Source of the DNA: Halichondria panicea
Taxonomy: Eukaryota > Porifera > Demospongiae > Suberitida > Halichondriidae
Direction: 5' to 3'
DNA length: 64,000 bases
Assembly: GCF_963675165.1 (NCBI RefSeq)
Contig: NC_087383.1
Span: forward strand, 5,248,839 to 5,312,838
In this document: piece after piece, positions 12,131-22,551 of the stretch
Layout of the letters: each line of letters starts with the position of its first letter
Numbering within the stretch: position 1 is the first letter of the stretch
Position numbers and translations under genes: made by a program
The notes under the pieces: generated by a model
Told to the model about the DNA's origin: nothing
Databases searched by the model: none
What the model saw: only the letters and a program-made list of their open reading frames with translations

Positions 12131-12279
12131 ACAGTGAAAATACGTTGTCAAAAATATTTGAGAAGGTTAGCTATTTGCAACGTGTTTAACCGAATAGCCG
12201 CGGTTATGATTTCATACGTAGTACCGCCAAGGGCGTATAAAAGAAAAGAGGGCATGCAACTCCACTATCTAGTAACGTA

Positions 12280-12875
12280 GCGTGCGTGTGTGTGTGGGGC
12301 GTGTGTGTGTATGTGTGTGTGGGGGGGGTGTGTGTGTGTGTATGTGTTGGGGGTGTGTTGTGTTGGGGGTGTGTGTGTGTGTGTGTGGGGGGATGTGTGT
12401 GGTGTGTGTGTGTGGGGGGATGTGTGTGTAGTGTATGTGATGTGTGGTGTGTGTGTGTGTGTGTGTGGGGATGTATGTGTGGTGTGTGTGTTTGTGTGTG
12501 TGTGTGTGGGGATGTGTGTGTGGTGTGTGTGTGGTGAGTGTGTGTGGGGGGTGTGTGTGTGTGTGTGCGTGTAAGTGTGTGTGTGTGTAAGTGTGTGTGT
12601 GTGGGGGGGGTGTATTTGTGTTTGTGTGGGGGTGTATGCGTGGTGTGTGGGTGTGTGTGTGTGTGTTTGTGTGTAAGTGGGGCATGTGTGTGTGTGTGGG
12701 GGGTGTGTTTGTGTGTGTGTGTGTATGGTATGTGTGTGTGTGTGTGTGTATGTGTGGTGTGTGTGTGTTTGTGTGTGTGTGTGTGTATGTTATGTGTGGT
12801 ATGTGTGTGTGTGTGTGTATATGTGTGGTGTGTGTGGGGTGGGGGGGGGGGGGGTGTGTGTTTGTGTGCTCTGAT
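12280..12875. repeat. TG microsatellite with poly-G interruptions
   Basis: About 600 bp of TG repeat with recurrent GGGG to G13 runs. The Cys-Val and His-Thr ORFs on its two strands are repeat artefacts. Confidence 0.95.
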
Positions 12876-12944
12876 GCTGAGGATAGCTACAAATTTTGGA
12901 CTCTACTGAAATAGCTACTAGTACGTATACGTGTGTTCAACCTG

Positions 12945-13525
12945 ATGTTCTGGAGAAGACAAGTTAGCTATGTAGCTGAAGAAATAAAGAGACAAAGACT
13001 CCCGTCGTTCGAATGGTAAGCTATTATCTGTGTAATGTATCAGTCTTATAAAAGATCGCTCATTTATAATTATGGAGCCTAAGTGATCTATTATAGGTAG
13101 TCTTTCTCTTTGCCTTATCCAACTTATTAGTAGCCTTCTTTAATTTAGTACTGGTATCACTGCAACAGGTCTGATGGGATGGGTGATCACATATTATATT
13201 GATGGTTCCCCCAGGTGGTGGTGAGCGCTTAAGTGACATTGATATTGTGATTGTGTCTATCTTAACGGATACGTACATCTAAGTGCTGATGAAATAGTCC
13301 TCCTGTACAAGTTGTTTGTTAAAAATAATTAACAATAATAGGGTAATAGGCAACTCACGTAGACAGTAAATTGTAAAAAATTAACGTTCGTTCAACGTCC
13401 GCACTTGACCTTTCGTAGACACCCAAATTTTTACAGGTAGGTAGAGGAAGGAAGGAAGGAAGGGTTAAAGTTAGCACCTGTGAAAAAAATTTTTTACCAC
13501 CTTTAATTATTGCCGCGTTAAGGTC
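12945..13525. repeat. Shortened copy of the 22.55-23.94 kb element
   Basis: Matches 22808-23920 in the same order, including GTTCTGGAGAAGACAAGTTAG, GTCTGATGGGATGGGTGATC and TTGATGGTTCCCCCAGGTGG, but with many internal deletions. The left terminal repeat is absent, and only GCCGCGTTAAGG of the right terminus remains. Confidence 0.85.
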
Positions 13526-13692
13526 TCATGTCATTATGCATCATGCATGTTATGGTTCTCGCTTATCAAGACAAACAAAGCCACTGTTCAAGAGCAGTAG
13601 CCCCAGCAACCTCCCCTGCATAAAGTGCCATGAGAAAGTCCACTAACAACCTGTACCTTGTACCTAGTAGCTGCTCTAGAGCTAGAAAGGGA

Positions 13693-14570
13693 GGCTACTA
13701 TTTGAGTGCGGCCGTATCTTACCACCTTAGATAGATACAATAATTATGTGTAACCTCCAAAAAACACGAGTCAAGCACTAAATTAATGTTTGCGGTTTTC
13801 GGGGATGTTGTGGATGTTGTGCCCCAAATTGTATTGACTGGTCCTTGTACCAGAGCTAGAAAGGGAGCTCAGGTATATTAAGGACTGGGACCTTCAATTA
13901 TTGCTGAATCAGCTAAAACGCAGCCACGCCCACGATTTTTAATATGTTTTGTGTGTAAAAATGTTGTGCAGCTACTGATCTTTTTTAGTTCTAAAAACGG
14001 TGTTCTAAACCTTCCTTTTAGCTCTTAATTCTTAGTGTAGTAGGTAGTTCAAAGGCTTAAGCAGACATATCTGCTGGGAGAGAGCCACTTCTTTGGCCAA
14101 AGGTGAGATTTTGCACAAAACTTAGTCTTACAGCTGACAATAAGTGACATTTTTATTTTTATAGGCTAATAACTTACTCTAAATAGAACATGATGCTCTC
14201 TCCCAGCGGATATGTCTGCTTAAGCCTTTGAACTACCTACTACACTAAGAATTAAGAGCTAAAAGGAAGGTTTAGAACACCGTTTTTAGAACTAAAAAAG
14301 ATCAGTAGCTGCACAAAATTTTTACACACAAAACATATTAAAAATCGTGGGCGTGGCTGCGTTTTAGCTGATTCAGCAATAATTGAAGGTCCCAGTCCTT
14401 AATATACCTGAGAGGCTACTATTTGAGTGCGGCCGTATCTACCACCTTAGATAGATACAATAATTATGTGTAACCTCCAAAAAACACGAGTCAAAACCGT
14501 ACAGCACTAAATTAATGTTTGCGGTTTTCGGGGATGTTGTGGATGTTGTGCCCCAAATTGTATTGACTGG
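13693..14570. repeat. Direct repeat pair flanking a foldback element
   Basis: 13693-13846 and 14413-14570 are near-identical direct copies (starting GGCTACTATTTGAGTGCGGC and ending CCCCAAATTGTATTGACTGG). The second copy has an extra AAACCGTAC-type insertion. The foldback element at 13868-14412 sits at the junction of the two copies. Confidence 0.85.
13868..14412. mobile_element. Foldback-type element with 222-bp inverted arms
   Basis: The left arm (13868-14089) begins CTCAGGTATATTAAGGACTG. The right arm (14191-14412) is its inverted complement with only a few differences, separated by a spacer of about 100 bp. Comparison with the uninterrupted direct-repeat copy (GGGAGGCTAC) suggests a 2-bp AG target duplication. 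There is no coding potential. The high arm identity implies a recent insertion or conversion between arms. Confidence 0.85.
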
Positions 14571-15049
14571 AGTCAGGATTTTATCTCAACCTTCCTCCAC
14601 TTTTAATCACTTTTAATCACTTTTAATCCTAGATGAAACCCTGGCCTTACCTGATAGCTTTTCGCTTCTGTAGAAACCAGAGCACTTACTCTATCAACAC
14701 CTAGCTAAACTGGTTAAAGAAAAATTAGCATGTGGTCAATTGCGCATGCGCAAGTATACGGACGTAGACGGAAACAAGGTCAAATAATTGCAATGCTGTT
14801 TCTCGAACTAAAGGTACTTATAAGGTGGCAGCTATTTTACATAGATCTAGCTAGCCACTTAGATACTGTACCTTATAGATTGTCACATATAGATTGTGCT
14901 GTTCTACTACTTTCAGAGAATTGTTTAGCTGGGACCAGACCCCATTGTGGCCAACGTCACACAACGTCGTCGTCGGTTTGGTGGCGACTGGTTGGTCTTG
15001 GTGAGGAGAACTCTTGAATTTTGTCAAGAGACCTGGCATGTCGTCCTTG

Positions 15050-16370
15050 TTAATTTACCCCATCCTTGATGATCTCATCGGAGTCGCTATGGTTCTTGGC
15101 GACGACCACACCTGGCATGCTGGAGCATATCTGGAAGTACATAGGTACTATCACCTCTCCGTCACTGTCGACCACCAGCTGAACCGTGTTACAGCTGGCT
15201 GACTTCTCCACAACGTGTGAGTGAAAATGGTGTGTACCTGTTGTAAGGGCAGCTCCGTTTTTCAACCCCTAATTTTTTTACATACCATAAATTCTTATGT
15301 ACAGTAGGGTACCGGCTACTGTACCGGTAGCTATCGTGCTCCCGATTACAGTCCTCCTATAGAGCCTCTTCATCAGCCCGAAACACCGTGTGGCCAACAA
15401 CAAGAACTGGACCATGGTGTTATGGCCAGTACAATTTTCTGCGTGCAGATGTATCACCTGTAAATTTAAATTTAAACCCATGTTTGAATGGTTGAAACAA
15501 CGTATCCCACCTAGGCCATGGTTCTCGAAGTAATAATGTAGCTGGCTAACCCCTTGCCACAGTTAATCACAGTTCATCACAGAGGAAGTTTCCTCACAAT
15601 TTACCCCAAATAGAGCACACTTCCTCGGTGTCCTGGATTACTGGGATAGTGTGGCCAAATAGTAAGCGTTCTGTATTATCTTACATGATGCGTACCTGTT
15701 GAGCGGAGTAGTGACTCTCGATGAGTAGTTACTCTCGATGACTTCTTCAAGGTGCTCTGTGTAGGCCTTCAGAGTGCCGTGCTGCTGACAAGTCCAACAA
15801 AGGTCAGTCATTGGCTTCGTAATTACAAGAAATGGAATTAGCTGTTTCCATAACTTGCAGAAGGTTGAATACCCAATAGCGATGTCCTGCCTTGTATATC
15901 GACCTCTTGGACATGCTAGAGGGTAATAAGCGAATATCGGTATTCTAAAAGCCACCAGGGAGGATTAGGGCATTTTGTGCGCAGTAGTTCAGAAGGAAGG
16001 TGACTACAATCTTCTGGCACCTACAATTCTTCTGGCACTCGTACGACAAAACGTTGTAAGGGTTACCGAGTATCACCGAGGCTGTAGGTAATTTTTCCTA
16101 AAGTTGCTGTGGAGACTGGAGACTCTTCAAATTTTATTCACTTACGGTATTGAGAAATCCCCTTGATGAGCTGTGTTGGACATGCGCATTGAGCTGCTCT
16201 TTCACGTGGCAGTACTGCCATGTTCTTAGTACAACCTCAGTGAGGTCTACACAGTGAGGAGAACGATGCTTATGGCCTTGTTGAGTGACAGTGGCTGGGA
16301 TCATAGCTAGACCAGAAGCTGGACTAAGTTCCTGGAGCTTCAGTATGACTGTATCATGAGCCACTATTCC
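15050..16370 (-). pseudogene. DUF7869-type transposon protein remnant
   Basis: Pieces in several frames follow the order known for this family. LWKQLIPFLVITKPMTDLCW is in 15955-15638. VIHLHAENCTG and NTMVQFLLL, then FGLMKRLYRRTVIGS, are in 15481-15278. NTVQLVVDSDGEVIVPMY followed by MPGVV is in 15265-15050. The 16364-16134 frame may be its upstream part. In intact relatives the HLHADNC(A/S)GQNKN and HTKF..DW motifs form the core of a protein of unknown function found in repetitive sponge and cnidarian genes. Here the GQNKN motif is cut short and frames break repeatedly, so it is not functional. Confidence 0.65.
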
Positions 16371-17579
16371 ACTATTTTAAGTTGTAAACCAAAATGGATG
16401 TGACCTCATAGACAAATTTCGTTTCTGCTGATCCTGCTTCTCCGTGTAAATATTGAACACATATATAGTGAGAACACATATATAGTGTCTTTAGTCACTT
16501 TGTGCCTTCACACAATATTATTTGTGTACATAATTATAAGCAGTTGCTAGGTAATGATGAGATACCTCTGGGGTCTGCGCTACCTGTAGTTACAAGTCAT
16601 TTCAATGTGTGGTTTATGATAATGATAATGAAGTATTTATTCTGAATTTTCTTTTTTTAATTAAAACTAAATCTTTCTAATCTGATAGGAGTAATAGGAG
16701 TAGAGATAATAGCCAGTAGAGATAATAGCTAGCCAGTTTTAGCATCGTCACCACGCCCATTTCCGACACGCCCACTTTTGAAACCCACTTTTGGACTGTC
16801 TGAAAACCAAGCTGAAAACCAAGAAAAGTTCCACCACCTACAAAAGTTCCACCACCTACTCACTCTCTACTCACTCTAAAACTCTACAACAGCTCAATCT
16901 CAAGGTATAATTATACATAATATACGTACATGTGTATATAGGCATGTGTATATACGCTTTGACCTCACATGTACATGTGCATGTGTAAATTTGTACATAC
17001 CAATTACCTATTTACTTTTCAGGATTACGACACTTTCACTCAACCGCATCCACTTAAATCTGTGTCATTGGAATTGTTTCAACAGTTGGTGCTTTCTTGC
17101 AGGTCTTCCTCGTCAACAAAATTCACAATTACGTAACATCCTAACAGTGTCTTTGTGCTTGAAACGTCAGCGCCAGACCTTGAAGAAGGAATTGAGGTAT
17201 TCGATGCACTTCTGCTAACTAGTAAAAGCGCCAGTACTCTAAACCACACAAGCCAAAAGACCAAAAGTAAATTGTTACCAGGGTAACAGATTGATTACAG
17301 CCCACAAATGAGTGCTACAGCTAGCATGCAATTTACACAACTAATTGAAATATCAAGCAAAGAAAAGAAAAGACAAGCTACTGCCTAGGCATATAATTAT
17401 AATAATAAATTATATCTTACAATGTAGCAAACAGAAATTGCAAATACAAGCCTTGGCATACAGTCAAAAGGGCACTTTTCACACACACATACAACCACTC
17501 CTACCATCCACGGCAATTGTTCACTCAATCTGTTGGCCCAACTGTTATCATTTCAGATTCTCCACTACTACTTACTGTA
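16371..17579. other. No clear gene; one exon-like piece
   Basis: The plus strand at 17140-17275 reads VFVLETSAPDLEEGIEVFDA and continues open for about 40 codons; it looks exon-like but I do not recognise it. Short duplications occur at 16831-16866 (AAAAGTTCCACCACCTAC twice). Confidence 0.35.
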
Positions 17580-18100
17580 GTACATTGTTACTGAGACAAG
17601 TAAGTACGCAGACCAAACTATTAAAAGTGGATCCTCGACAAGCTCAATACATATTGATGGGCGTAGTTACGCTCCCATCAATAGAGGATTATTCACCTAT
17701 CGCATCCAAGATCTCAAGGGATCGGTTCAGAGATATTCGTCGCTACCTCCATTTTGCTGACAACACAACGCTCCCAACGCTCCCAACTCCCGGCACCCCT
17801 GGTAGCGATCGCTTCGCAAAAGTACGTCCCCTCATCAACAAAGTCAATGCGCTCGTTAGACCGGGACGTGGCCGTGGCTGTTGATGAGGCAATGATTAAG
17901 TTCCAGGGAAGGTCGCCCAACAAGCCTATAAGGCAGGGCACAGTTGTCATGTGTACTTTGATAACTAGTTCACCTCACTAAACCTGACTTGGAAAAGGAT
18001 GGGATCTATGCTTGTGGAACAACTGATCCAAGCCTGCCTGACAGGTATATTACATTTTTCAGAGGAGATTATTTGATGAGGCAGAAGGACACGGAAGGAC
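17580..18100 (+). pseudogene. piggyBac-family transposase fragment
   Basis: Conserved piggyBac landmarks appear in order but in different frames: YIVTETSKYADQTIKS, then ILMGVVTLPSIEDY, SKISRDRFRDIRRYLHFADN, DRFAKVRPLINKVN, then DEAMIKFQGRSPNKPIRQGT and DGIYACGTT. The usual W and about ten residues between SIEDY and SKISRDRF are missing, and shifts occur near 17640 and 17865. The D of DEAMIKF is one of the known catalytic region residues of the family. Too broken to encode an active enzyme; no 5' or 3' TTAA boundary was identified. Confidence 0.75.
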
Positions 18101-19770
18101 AATAGGATTGTCCGTGTAATCTGCATTTTCTTTGGGGAATAATAGAACATGCCAAAGACTTCTGGAGCTGTAGCCTATGGCATGCACAGCACAGCATGAG
18201 CAGCAAGAGCGCGCATTCTTGTACGCTCCATCATAACCAATTTTCGGTACTACTTGAAGCCTCAATTGCCTCAGTGATGGTTTCAGCGTCACAAGTGCAA
18301 GACTGCTTGACCGTCTACAATCCATCGGCAGCAAATTGAAAGCTCGTGCTGATATCATCTGCTAAAATAGGGCAATCTTTTCAACAGTTTTCGGCGTAAC
18401 CATGGTGCACGATGTTAGCGAAAACTTAGATGTATATTGTTCAAGGTGATGTGCTAGTTGTTCATCACCATTTGCAACTTGAAGAGCTATTAAAAGTGAA
18501 TACAGTGTGAACTATGACAGTGAGCCGGTAACCTTCAAAGACTTTCTAGCATGAAACCCTTGAGATCACTGCCTGACAGATACGTCATGAAGCGCCGTAT
18601 ATTCTCACCCGAGAAAAGGCTAAGGGTAAGACGAGATGTTACTGTTACTGTACAGTTACTGTACATCATGCACATTCTTCCACCCACATTTGAATTCTGA
18701 TGTTTACATGTATTTCGCCTTGGTATTTGTGTTTATGCAGTATGCAGGAAGTGATGTTGTCCCTTTGAGCATGTCGTCCCTTTGAGCTTTCTTCACTGGG
18801 GCAGAGTCAGTGCCTCGGAATGTTCCCCACATGTGCACCTTACACTACGTACCACAACCAGCCAGCTCTTTTCAAAGAAAGAATGCTGTATGGCCTTGAG
18901 GTTTTGCGTTTTCTGAAGCTGTATTCCAGCATTATATTGACATGTGCACATAGTTAAGTTAGCTAGACTGCACCTTGCATACACTCCCTCAATTCTTCAT
19001 CATTTAATGGGCATGTTGTGGATGGAAGTCACTCCCCGCACATCTAGGACACAAGGGGCACCAGTCAATTCATTAGTGCACAGTTTTTATATATTTTACT
19101 CAATTTGAGGCCAAACGGGTGTACTGTTCCAAGTGTCCCAAGTGTCATTCACCGCTTCTCAGTTCTTGTCAAAACGAATCGTCTAAGCTATATGGGAAAA
19201 CTATTGTCACTAGTAAGTGTATCATGTAATTATGTATTTAATTTTATACACTGGTTAATATAACTATCTATTGAGGGAGGAGCTGGACAAGCAGCACTTT
19301 CAATGAACGGGATTGCGGTGTACCTCGTAGTTGCTCCAGAAAACATGATTTTGGGTGCCGCTAAAAATGCCGTGTATATGAAGGCGCTTCTAGGACCACT
19401 ACTCAAAATGATCAAGTCACAGTTACTGTGCAAGTCACTGTGCCTTCTGACCTGAAAATTCTTCGTACCAAGCTGCTATTTGACATGCGCAATTCAATGG
19501 AGAATTTGGTTGTACAACCAATGGCAGTCGAATATACCACCCGTGCAGAATTCCCCAAGATGCTGTATCAGCAGGTAAAATTGGTGAAGCAGTCCATGGA
19601 ATAAAAAAGCCGCGTCGCAAGGGATTCCTGTAGATTACATGCACCTGTTCTTTACTCCGTACGTGGATTGATTCGCACAATCAACCATACTACCATACTA
19701 CCAACCATACTACATTGGTAGAACTTAGCCGCTCTCCACGATCACTAACGTTGTAGGCGGCCACTGACTA
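18101..19770. other. No gene recognised
   Basis: Open but unrecognised frames occur on both strands, for example plus-strand GAGQAALSMNGIAVYLVV at 19272-19433. They may be further transposon debris. No terminal repeats were found. Confidence 0.4.
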
Positions 19771-20073
19771 CAGTAGAACCTCGATTATCCAGACACCTTG
19801 GTTCCAGAAGCAGGCCGGATAAGTGAATATGCCGGATAATCAAATAGATAAACCACGCCTTGATCCACCCACCCACTTTATTGATAAACAGCAGTGCCAC
19901 ATGGTTGTCTGCGCATGCGCAGAAGATAAGCAGGCATGTATCCATGGTAACAGCTGCAACACGCATGCGCGTTTGAGGGACACGCCCATTTTCTGATCTG
20001 ATAACAAGAAAACTGCCAAGCCGGATAATCGAGGTTCCGGATAATGGAGGGCCAGATAATCGAGGTTCTACTG
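19771..20073. mobile_element. Pogo/Tigger-like MITE
   Basis: The left end CAGTAGAACCTCGATTATCC and the right end GGATAATGG...ATAATCGAGGTTCTACTG form inverted termini, with TA on each side (19769-19770 and 20074-20075). CAGTANAACCTCGNTTATCC-type ends are typical of pogo/Tigger elements that insert at TA. There is no ORF. Confidence 0.85.
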
Positions 20074-20315
20074 TACCAGTTGAGTAGGGATCGCTGTGAC
20101 CCTCCACGGAGCTATGAAATTGGGTGGAACCATGCACCTACATGTAGCATGATGATGTGGACACAATAAAGTGCAGATTTGGCAAACAAGCCGCTTCCTG
20201 CATATAAGTCACATTGTATAATTATCTGCCTGTGATGAATCTTATTTCACTCATGTTTGTGCGTCTTTCTGTGATCTCTATTGTTATCTGAACTCTGTCC
20301 AATAACTCTTCCCCA

Positions 20316-20462
20316 TTTTTGTTTTTTGCACTTGTTATACCTATTATTCTCGAATGTATGTCACAGTTCAAGAGCACATGCTCTTCCAACCTTACTCTCC
20401 TAAAAATGTTTTTTGCACTTGTTATACCATTATTCTCGAATGTATGTCACAGTTCAAGAGCA
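20316..20462. repeat. Tandem duplication of about 80 bp
   Basis: TTTTTTGCACTTGTTATACC followed by ATTATTCTCGAATGTATGTC ACAGTTCAAGAGCA occurs twice, at 20322-20373 and 20407-20462. Confidence 0.9.
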
Positions 20463-20639
20463 GAGGAGGTATACGACACGCGTGCCTTGATTAGTGGGTA
20501 AAGACTTTAGAATGGATAAGTAACAGTCACATGAGCCAAAACAGCCGGTAAAGACCCACTAGACAATAAACACTATGTGAGACGGAGGTCATATCTCTGA
20601 TAAAGAGTAGATCATAAAGAGTCGATCATACATTATTAT

Positions 20640-20800
20640 AACACTATAATGGAACACAGGGGGGGCAGAGCGTATACAACACATAAAAAGTCTAACGAAA
20701 CACGGGGGGGGGCACAGCGTATACAACATACAAAAAGTACGTTATTATAATAGTCTAATGGAACACAGGGGGGGCACAGGGGGGGGGGGGGCACAGCGTA
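20640..20800. repeat. G-run rich repeats
   Basis: Three to four units of ATGGAACACAGGGGGGGCAC AGCGTATACAAC, each with runs of 7-13 G. A further unit lies at 21355-21390, beyond the inserted TIR element. Confidence 0.8.
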
Positions 20801-20818
20801 TGCAACAGCTTGTTTAAC

Positions 20819-21329
20819 CATAGATACAGGAAGAGCATAGATACAGGAAGAGAGGGATTGGCAACGGATCACGTGCGCCCATAAGCCACATATAAAATTA
20901 CATGAAATCAATACAGAGCTTGACAAGCCATCCGTGTTTCCCTCCCCTTTCCCTCCCCAATGCGGTAGAACAACCTTTATGGCAACCTTTCCAAGCCCCC
21001 AAAACACTTCTATTCGATGCCCCTTGCTAATAGGCATCATTTAGAGATGACAAAAACATAATTTCGATTGTTGTGAAGTACCTCCTGCTACTATAATATA
21101 GCTAGAGCTGCCTAACTAAGTAGTGTACTGTGTAGCATATGGCCTAAAGCACTGCATTGAACTGAAAGTTAAGCAGCAAAATTCTTATACTGACAGTAAA
21201 ACAATCGTTTGTCTGTGTCTGGCCATTTTTCCCAACGTTGAAAGTAGGCGGCCTCAATTAAACCGCAGGGAAACACGGATGGCTATTCGAGGCGCTTTTG
21301 TTGCAAATCCCTCTCTTCCTGTATCTATG
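20819..21329. mobile_element. TIR element with 7-bp target duplication (copy A)
   Basis: The ends are CATAGATACAGGAAGAG...GGGATTGGCAAC and its inverted complement. The sequence GTTTAAC lies directly outside both ends (20812-20818 and 21330-21336), an exact 7-bp duplication. CATCCGTGTTTCCCTCC also recurs inverted further inside. No coding capacity was found. It belongs to the same family as 61331-62569. Confidence 0.85.
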
Positions 21330-21607
21330 GTTTAACAAAAAGTACGTTAGTGTCTAATTGAGCACAGGGGGAGGGCACAGCGTATACAACAGCTCGTAAC
21401 ATTGGCCTGTGACCCTATTATAAATGATGCGACTAAAAGTGAGTGGGAGATATACATGCTGTGCAGGTGCACCTGAAAACGGGTTTTCTATAGAGAGGCT
21501 TTATTTGCTTATTTGCTTATTTGCCTGATTGAGAGGCATCTTTGTGTAGGAACATTTGCATTGGATGACTCGATCTAAAGTACACGTACATGTACATGCA
21601 AGCTTCG

Positions 21608-21715
21608 TACTCTGAAAACATCATAGTTGCTAAGAGCTGACCGTCAGGTGACCATCTGAGTCTGCACACCTCCTGTGTGTGACCTTGGTAGCGTTCGATT
21701 GGAAGAGAGGCCTCT
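21608..21715 (-). pseudogene. WD40 exon fragment, Cdc20/Fizzy-like
   Basis: The minus strand reads IERYQGHTQEVCRLRWSPDG QLLATMM. GH.QEVCGL.W.PDG..LASG is the diagnostic fourth-to-fifth WD repeat of Cdc20/Cdh1-type activators of the anaphase-promoting complex. Only this one repeat is recognisable; the expected SGGNDN is replaced by TMMFSEY and no other blades were found nearby. It could be an exon fragment carried by a repeat, or part of a degraded paralogue. Confidence 0.5.
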
Positions 21716-22093
21716 CGATGGTCCTAGGCAACAGATCAGAGGAATACCATGTGACTGCATGCAGACATAATTGCTGTGGCTGAGAATAATTATGCTCTCC
21801 GTGTGCATATGCTCTCCGTGTGCATGCGCAAGCGAGGTATACGGTAGTCCGTTTGTGTGTGTTAATACTGAAAGTGAAAGTTATACTCTAATGGAGCGGG
21901 GGGCATATACAACAGCTGCTATTTAGATCAGAGTACACATCACCACGATGACTCACATCTCTTGACTGTAACTGTTTAAATACTGCCAGTTCAGTTCCTC
22001 ACATCCAAATAGCGTCATTCTCAATGAATCCAAACTGTACATCACCTGCAGAACGAATAGGCAAATGGATCATAGGCAAATGGATCAAGTGAA

Positions 22094-22330
22094 ATGTATG
22101 TGAGAAACAAAAACCTATTGGTCAGATCCATGAGAAGGCGTTGCTATGGAGAAACATTTACTGGACAGGTGTGCTTGAGCTGCAGAAAAGGCTGTGACAA
22201 AAAGCCATACACTTACAGAACGGAGATTGATCATGTCGATCATCCATCATTGGTAAAGCCCAGAAGGTCTAGTCCCTAATGTTTATTGTGCCGGGACTCA
22301 TCAGTGGACTGCACACGCACTCAGTAATAA
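22094..22330. repeat. Dispersed exon-like segment, copy 1
   Basis: Closely matches 31105-31345: CATTGGTCAGATCCATGAGA, GACAGGTGTGCTTGAGCTGC and TTTATTGTGCCGGGACTCAT occur in the same order. The plus strand is open for 61 codons (YGETFTGQVCLSCRKGCDKK); the minus strand of the related copies is also open. The coding strand is undecided. Confidence 0.6.
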
Positions 22331-22551
22331 AATCTACCTTGCTCGCACTATATTAGAGGTTCCTAGCTAATAATACTTGCAAGTATGATCCAGTGTGACT
22401 TCTTTGATTTTGATTGGTCATGCAGAAAATCTGACCGGCCATTAGGCACCTCGATGCTCTTCAACAGAGATGTAGAAAAGATTGTTCTTGTCTCGGTCTC
22501 TTATACTTGCAAATAGGAGTAATCTAGGTATTATATCAAGCTATATGTGAC

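Noticed and set aside
12269..12914. ORFs of up to 138 codons in the TG/G-run array
   Set aside because: Low-complexity translation of a microsatellite, open on both strands.
18059..18358. Minus-strand ORF of 99 codons
   Set aside because: It partly overlaps the piggyBac remnant of the plus strand on the opposite strand; no domain recognised.
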